This document shows positions 59,701 to 64,000 of a DNA stretch of 64,000 nt, piece by piece. Below the pieces are notes generated by a model. The model searched no databases, was not told where the DNA came from, and was given only the letters and a program-made list of their open reading frames with translations. Where the stretch lies: NCBI GenBank assembly GCA_031308135.1, contig JAHLJT010009419.1, positions 64,438,723 to 64,502,722 of the forward strand, written 5' to 3'. Source of the stretch: Acheta domesticus. Its lineage: Eukaryota; Arthropoda; Insecta; Orthoptera; Gryllidae. A program made the position numbers and the translations under genes. The number at the start of each line of letters is the position of its first letter. Position 1 is the stretch's first letter.

Positions 59701-59930
59701 ACCCAAATAAAAAGTGAAAAAATAAGAGAGGAACTAGGGCGGAAAGAAACAGTACATGACAAAATTAAGAAGTACAGACACATATTGGAAATATGTCGCA
59801 AGACAGACTTCCAGTGCAAGCCCTGAAACTTAAGCTGCGAGGAAGAAGAAACATTGGAAGGCCAAGAATGACATGGAAAGAGGCTGGAACAGGCAATATG
59901 CTTAATTCGTAAAGGAAGATGATGATAATG
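56715..59930 (+). mobile_element. RTE-like LINE, decayed, nested
   Basis: Flanked by 'aataactt' on both sides (56707-56714, 59931-59938). It has a GC-richer 5' region of about 450 bp, one long coding region with many frame breaks, and a 3' end in 'gaagatgatgataatg', typical of RTE/BovB-type elements. Total length is 3.2 kb, as usual for RTE. The single-ORF design without a knuckle protein and with 'GDINARVGN' supports the RTE assignment; the exact clade is uncertain. Confidence 0.8.
57180..59905 (+). pseudogene. RTE-like endonuclease-reverse transcriptase, multiply broken
   Basis: Fragments in order: NIVTWNVRCLQNKEIELL and AVITET (about 57190-57290, endonuclease start and Glu), LTVIEVYAP (57480), IIAGDINARVGNKPIPN (57590), IDYVIVNKK and YSDHYLMESK (57790-57900), the charged linker RRKRKTLKIWND (58130), then reverse transcriptase with LPQEQQGFRKGRSTIDDIF (58850), FVDIEKAFDNVNR (58960), GVRQGDSISPTL (59135), LLHADDQVILQ (59264) and LSYLGCEI (59440), and a C-terminus like GRRNIGRPRMTW (59840). 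Several stops and frameshifts separate them, so no product is expected. The catalytic Asp pair is preserved (ADD). Confidence 0.85.
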
Positions 59931-60529
59931 AATAACTTCATAATTCTAATTTCAGGAAAATGCTAAACATTTTTTGAATTTTTTCCATTTTCGAAAAAAC
60001 TGTTTTTAACGAACGTAGTAATGCGCCGTTCTCTTAAACGTCTTTCACATTATTCAATAACAAATTTATCATATTTAATCAAAAACGATAGTGCCATTTT
60101 TAAATTTTGAAAATGCCCCAAGGGGTTCATATAAAGTACCCCCTATCGGTTAAAATATCAGTTTTAAATTCCAGAAGCCCTCGACATCAGTAAGATCGAT
60201 TGGAGAAAGTCAATTTTGAAGAAAATCGGCTGGACGGTTTGGCCGTTAGCATTGTTCACAGACGGACGGTCAGATGTAAGGACGGACAGACAGTCAGACA
60301 GACGTTTTGGTGTTTTCCGAATTTTTGGTACCAAGGACCACAAAAATGGATTTTGACTACTCCACAAGTTGAAGGATTTTTTTCTAAATTTAGCAACTAG
60401 ATTTATCCATTTTTTTCGTTACCAGTGCCCTGTAATAAGAGTTTTTCCGTCAAAAATTCGTCGTTTTTTCGCGCAGCATTATATTTTTCTCTCTACTGCG
60501 TAAGCGGTAGTGAGAAAGTTGTGATTGAT

Positions 60530-62435
60530 CCAATTACGATTTAATTGTTTTTCCAAAACATGAAAGAAGCAACAATTGCCCTCTTAAATTCAGGATTGTC
60601 TACCGCGTATACCAATGTTTCTGATCTTTAGTTACTTGTTTGTTTCTTAACTTTATAGTTACCTCATCAAGGTAGATAACATACAAAACTATTTTGTTAC
60701 TTCATTGATACAGGGTGAGTCACTTCAGGTTTTAAAACACCAGTGTGTTCTCACAATATTAAAGAGAAATAATTTCTTTACCAATTTGCCTCAAAAACAT
60801 ACATTTACGGAAAACAAATTTCCGTTGTAATTTTTCAATTTTTTCACAGCTATAATGTCTTTGGAACAATACATTTCCCAGACTCAAAACACTGTTAAAT
60901 ACTCGAGTGCTCATTTGCAAACAGCGTGCGGACTGCAAATCTGACTGCCGGGTGTGAGTTCGAACGCGATTGCTGGGACGCGCGTACAGTGTTGTCCATA
61001 ATATGACTTTGAATTCCATGAATTAAAGTAATTGAGCTTTCTGTCGTTTGTAAAAAAAATCTATATCTTTGACTCTTCATTTCATATTAAGCACAACCTT
61101 CTAGAAACATTATATGCGTAGAAGGGAAAAAATGTAAAGAAACTACTGCACGATGCCAAAATGTACCAAAATGATACAAGAAACATTGGTTTACCTAATA
61201 GACGAAATGATGATGATGTGTTTTTCACCTTAATTGATGCATTATGTATATATAAATTATTTAAAAACACATTTGAGCATTCCAACAAAAACAATTGTAA
61301 ATATATCTGAATTCTTTATAACTGGAATTCTCTAACAGAGCTCATGACTTGCTGATATCTTTTACAATTATTTACAGTACGGTGATACCTCATAGTTTGT
61401 AGAAACTTCAACATCACATACAACACATTCTCTCTGTAATGTAATTTTTCGAATACTGCATAGATTGGTATAATATGGTTTAATCATAAACTGTTACTGC
61501 TGGAGTCAATTTCCTGGTTTCGTGGTCATTATGGGACTTTCTTCAATTCTGCACCACCAGGAACGAAATGCCATACATTCATCATTGCAATTTATAAACT
61601 ATTATCTGATTCAATCAGAAGTACATAAATCATTATAAAATTCAACAAACCTTAATTAATTATTTGATGTAGTTAAATTAGTTATAGATTCATTCTAATA
61701 TATTTATTTTTACTTCAACAACTTTATTTTTATTCTCCGTAGAAAATTGACAAAAATTTTAATTGCCGTATCTATAAGTGTTTATCCTTCTTGTAACTGA
61801 GTGTAAATAAATAAATAATGTTTTGCCCAAAACGTATAATTTATTGTCTTAATTGTATAATTTAATTACGTGTTACCATTTTAATACAATTATGTAGTAC
61901 TGCGTCGTTGTGTAGTAAGAGTGATTGCCACACACTCATCCCAAACAAGTTGTGAGTGAGCATGATCCGTTAGGAAAGAACCCCTTGTAAACCTTACTCC
62001 CGTCATCTCTTGTAAGTCTCAAATCTTGGAGGTGGGGAATTCTCGGCACAGCGAAGTAGCTTGTCAAGATGACGTGAGGATTTGGACAGGAATCCATTCA
62101 ATTCAACGCTGATGCCGAAGAATCGCCCTATACAACGAGAGTTGGACAGCGAGCGACCCTTCTTTCTCCATTCTGTTTTTACTCTCATCTCAGACGTTGA
62201 ACGAAAGATGTAATACTCACTAGATACTCATGTATATAGACTAACATGGAGGTTATAGACCATAATGGATCCAGAACGCAGTCACAAACTGTGAGACCCT
62301 AGAGACGCTAGAGGTGAGTGAATGAATAATTGTTTGCGGGCATGTCATCCACTTATGTCATAAGTATTGTTAATGTTGTAATTAATGTCGAGTATAGTTA
62401 ATGGAGAGATGGTGATGCTTCTGCGCTGAATGGAA
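60530..62435. other. AT-rich non-coding stretch
   Basis: No gene. Frames are short and without domains. The segment at 62000-62190 has blocks faintly like SINE family 1 ('gcgagcgacccttctttctcc'), too eroded to call. Confidence 0.45.
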
Positions 62436-62439
62436 AGAT

Positions 62440-62795
62440 CTGCAGCTGTCCTACGCGTCCACTTGCAAGGTTCTCCTATCCCAGTGGGACAACGCCCCAA
62501 CCAGGAAAAGCTCTGAGCTCCCGACTACACTTCTGGCATCTGTAGAAATGTAGTGCTTTTAAGTGGATGTGTGTGTGTGATGGGAGAGGATAGAGCAAGA
62601 AAGTGGAAAGAAAAAATCTTTCGCTGTCCGTGGCCTCTTTGATAGGGTTTATAGGCATTCTTCTAGAATTGATCGCAGAAACCAATGAAAACTACAAATA
62701 AGAACAGGAGGCTGCTAGAATTCTTAAGAAAGTGGTTAAATTCAATGTAGCTTTATAGATGGTATCGAAATTCCGCCACCGTCGGAACCCGATTG
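62440..62795 (-). repeat. SINE family 1 (copy 5)
   Basis: The minus strand carries 'ggttccgacggtggcggaattt' near 62788-62767, then 'ggtttctgcgatcaattct', 'gaggccacggacagcgaaagatt' and a tail with 'ctggttggggcgttgtcccactggg' at about 62505-62480. The order agrees with 54290-54620. A 'gtgtgtgtgt' stretch is inserted at about 62565. Confidence 0.7.
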
Positions 62796-62880
62796 GTGGT
62801 CCCTCAATTCATCCAAATGAGGTGTTATTTGACGTGTCTCGGTCTTCTGACGGGTTGTGTGCAAATCTATTCAGAAGAAT
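62796..62880. repeat. Dispersed repeat segment shared with 19.5 kb
   Basis: 'gaggtgttatttgacgtgtctcggtcttctgacg' matches the segment at about 19480-19515. It abuts SINE family 1, so it may be part of that family's flanking or 5' region, although the 19.5-kb copy stands alone. Confidence 0.55.
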
Positions 62881-62884
62881 TTTA

Positions 62885-63420
62885 CAAAATTTCTATTACA
62901 AAGAACTAGTGTTTTTTTTAATTTTAAGCATCTAAAATGTATTTTGAGTTATTTACTTCACCTACAGAGGTTATACTAACAGTTCATTTGATTCCTCTCA
63001 ATGAGAAAAATGGATTGGCATTGTTCTAGACAGAACATTTTTTAGGATGAAAATCAGACTAATGTATGTCTAAATTTTCTTTCTATTTAGAAACTGAGTT
63101 ATATAAATGTTCAACATTTGAAAATATTTTTAAAAAAAATTACAGCGTTAGCGACGCTACTACCTTCAACTACCTGAAGTGTATTTACAATGAACTCCTC
63201 TCAGTCAGCACCCTGCTCACGAGCGTACAGCGTACTCTGAGTGCTTCTTGCCACCACCCCTGGGAGATGCGCCGCCCTGTTCATTGTATCTTTCCGAGCA
63301 CGACGCACCGTGAGGACGAGAGGCGGAGGGAGTTTCCGAAGCACAGAAGAACAGCGTCACTGCTCGACAAACACTTCTCCGAGAGCAGAGCCTACCGCAG
63401 AGCCGCAGCGGTGGCGGTGG
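62885..63420. other. Transition from AT-rich to GC-rich non-coding DNA
   Basis: AT-rich to about 63190, then rising GC. A frame of 172 codons (63066-63584) crosses it but becomes minisatellite-coded repeats; no domain is seen. A small (GGT)-rich patch lies at 63405-63440. Confidence 0.4.
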
Positions 63421-63424
63421 CGGA

Positions 63425-63765
63425 GTTGGAGGTGATGGGTGGGTGGGCTAGAGCAGGTGGGCGGGTAGACGTGGGTGTGGGCGCGCGTAGGCGTGAGTGG
63501 GCGTGTGCTGGGTGCATGGGCATGCTGGGGCGCAAGTGGGAGTGTATGGGCGAGCGTGGGCGAGCGTGTGGGCGGGGCGTGTAGGCGGGCGTGTGAGCGG
63601 GCGTGTAGGCGAGCGTGTGGTCGAGCCTGTGGGCGGGCGTATGGGCGGGCGTATGGGCAGGCGTGTGGGCAGGTGTGGGCGGGCGTGGGCGGGCGTGGGC
63701 GGGTGTGGGCGTAGGCGAGCGCGGGTCGGCGTGGGCGGGAGGGTGGGCATGGGTGGGAGGGCGCG
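63425..63765 (+). repeat. 12-bp G-rich minisatellite
   Basis: Tandem units near GTGGGCGGGCGT and variants (GTAGGCGAGCGT, ATGGGCAGGCGT) run through this stretch, clearest from 63540 to 63720, where they grade into a 10-bp GTGGGCGGGC form. Because 12 is a multiple of 3, all frames stay open on both strands, giving long Arg/Gly/Ala/Pro-rich frames that are not genes. Runs of GGG every few bases give G-quadruplex potential. Confidence 0.9.
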
Positions 63766-64000
63766 GGCAGGCCGGCGAGCGGGCGAGCGGACGGGTGAAC
63801 GAGGAGCGCCGTCTCTGCTTTTCTGGGCCAGCGGGTCTGGAGCGCGACCGATCCCCACTGCCCCGCCCCGCCAAACCCCGCGACCATCCCCGCCGCGCCG
63901 CACCGCGCGCGCGCCACCTGTTGCGTGACGTCAGTGGCCAGTGCTGCCACTACTGCCACGCGCGCCGCCCCGCGGAGGCATTGAACAACTGAGATGGGCG
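63766..64000. promoter_or_regulatory. CpG-rich, promoter-like block at window edge
   Basis: Very GC- and CpG-rich, with a CGCGCGCGC run (63904-63913), an E-box CACCTG (63915-63920) and a palindromic CRE, TGACGTCA (63926-63933). These are common in CpG-type promoters. It is cut by the window end and no exon is identifiable, so the promoter reading is an inference from composition and sites. Confidence 0.3.

Larger units (their letters stand above)
55750..60528 (+). mobile_element. Long-inverted-repeat family, single arm with a nested LINE
   Basis: Begins 'aaaactagtggtgctaaaac', the inner boundary seen at 44.97 kb in inverse, and ends with (GACG/GACA)n at 60255-60305, 'gcgcagcattatattttt' and the hairpin 'ctctctactgcgtaagcggtagtgag'. 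The arm is split by the RTE-like LINE at 56715-59930. Joining the sides across the insertion restores an alignment with the 44.8-kb copy ('ttcattagg' on one side, 'aatttcaggaa' on the other). No facing arm was found to the left. Confidence 0.6.

Noticed and set aside
63357..63959. Frames of 125-200 codons on both strands with Arg/Pro/His/Ala repeats
   Set aside because: They are translations of a 12-bp tandem repeat and CpG-rich flanks, open in several phases at once, with no unique domain.
1..64000. CRISPR arrays, operons, prophage or bacterial contamination
   Set aside because: No regularly spaced identical repeats with unique spacers, no dense one-strand gene runs and no bacterial genes. 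Introns, SINEs and LINEs show a eukaryotic genome.

Overview
The window looks like AT-rich, repeat-laden insect nuclear DNA. The only host protein-coding sequence I can support is one exon of an Osiris-family (DUF1676) gene on the minus strand at about 4486-5216. Osiris proteins are, to my knowledge, confined to hexapods, so I infer an insect; order and species cannot be read from this sequence. There is no sign of bacterial, plasmid or viral gene organisation, and I see no convincing tRNA, rRNA or other structural RNA gene. The remaining Osiris exons are not in the window, which fits a genome with long introns.

Layout. 1-5.6 kb: AT-rich DNA, a tRNA-derived SINE, a PIF/Harbinger-type MITE, then the Osiris exon and a GC-rich block upstream of it. 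5.6-13 kb: AT-rich DNA with SINE copies. 13-14.4 kb: a long-inverted-repeat element. 15.9-17.3 kb: a motif resembling retroelement 3' ends, and a local tandem duplication in which only one copy carries a SINE. 19-21 kb: AT-rich DNA with a relic of a C48-type peptidase. 22.7-23.3 kb: a GC island. 23.9-24.6 kb: a diverged tandem repeat whose hairpin shows paired changes. 29.1-30.4 kb: a hAT element with a perfect 8-bp target duplication. 31.4-33.1 kb: a pyrimidine-rich degenerate minisatellite running into a GC island. 36.6-37.5 kb: a second hAT-like non-autonomous element. 40.9-48.1 kb: more copies of the long-inverted-repeat family. 48.9-53.5 kb: a nearly full-length but broken Jockey-type LINE on the minus strand with target duplication. 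54.2-54.8 kb: the best SINE copy. 55.7-60.5 kb: one arm of the long-inverted-repeat family with a broken RTE-like LINE nested in it. 62.4-64 kb: another SINE, a 12-bp G-rich minisatellite and a CpG-rich, promoter-like edge.

Most of the window is therefore mobile-element biology at several ages: old diffuse repeats, non-autonomous DNA elements with readable target duplications, and LINEs that inserted into older repeats. The points most worth following up are the frame-broken Osiris exon with a transposon about 30 bp inside its downstream intron, the long-inverted-repeat family with terminal hairpins, the hairpin with compensatory changes, the SINE with a neighbouring empty-site copy, and two hammerhead-like 3'-end motifs. 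All calls come from reading the sequence by eye; boundaries without target duplications are approximate.
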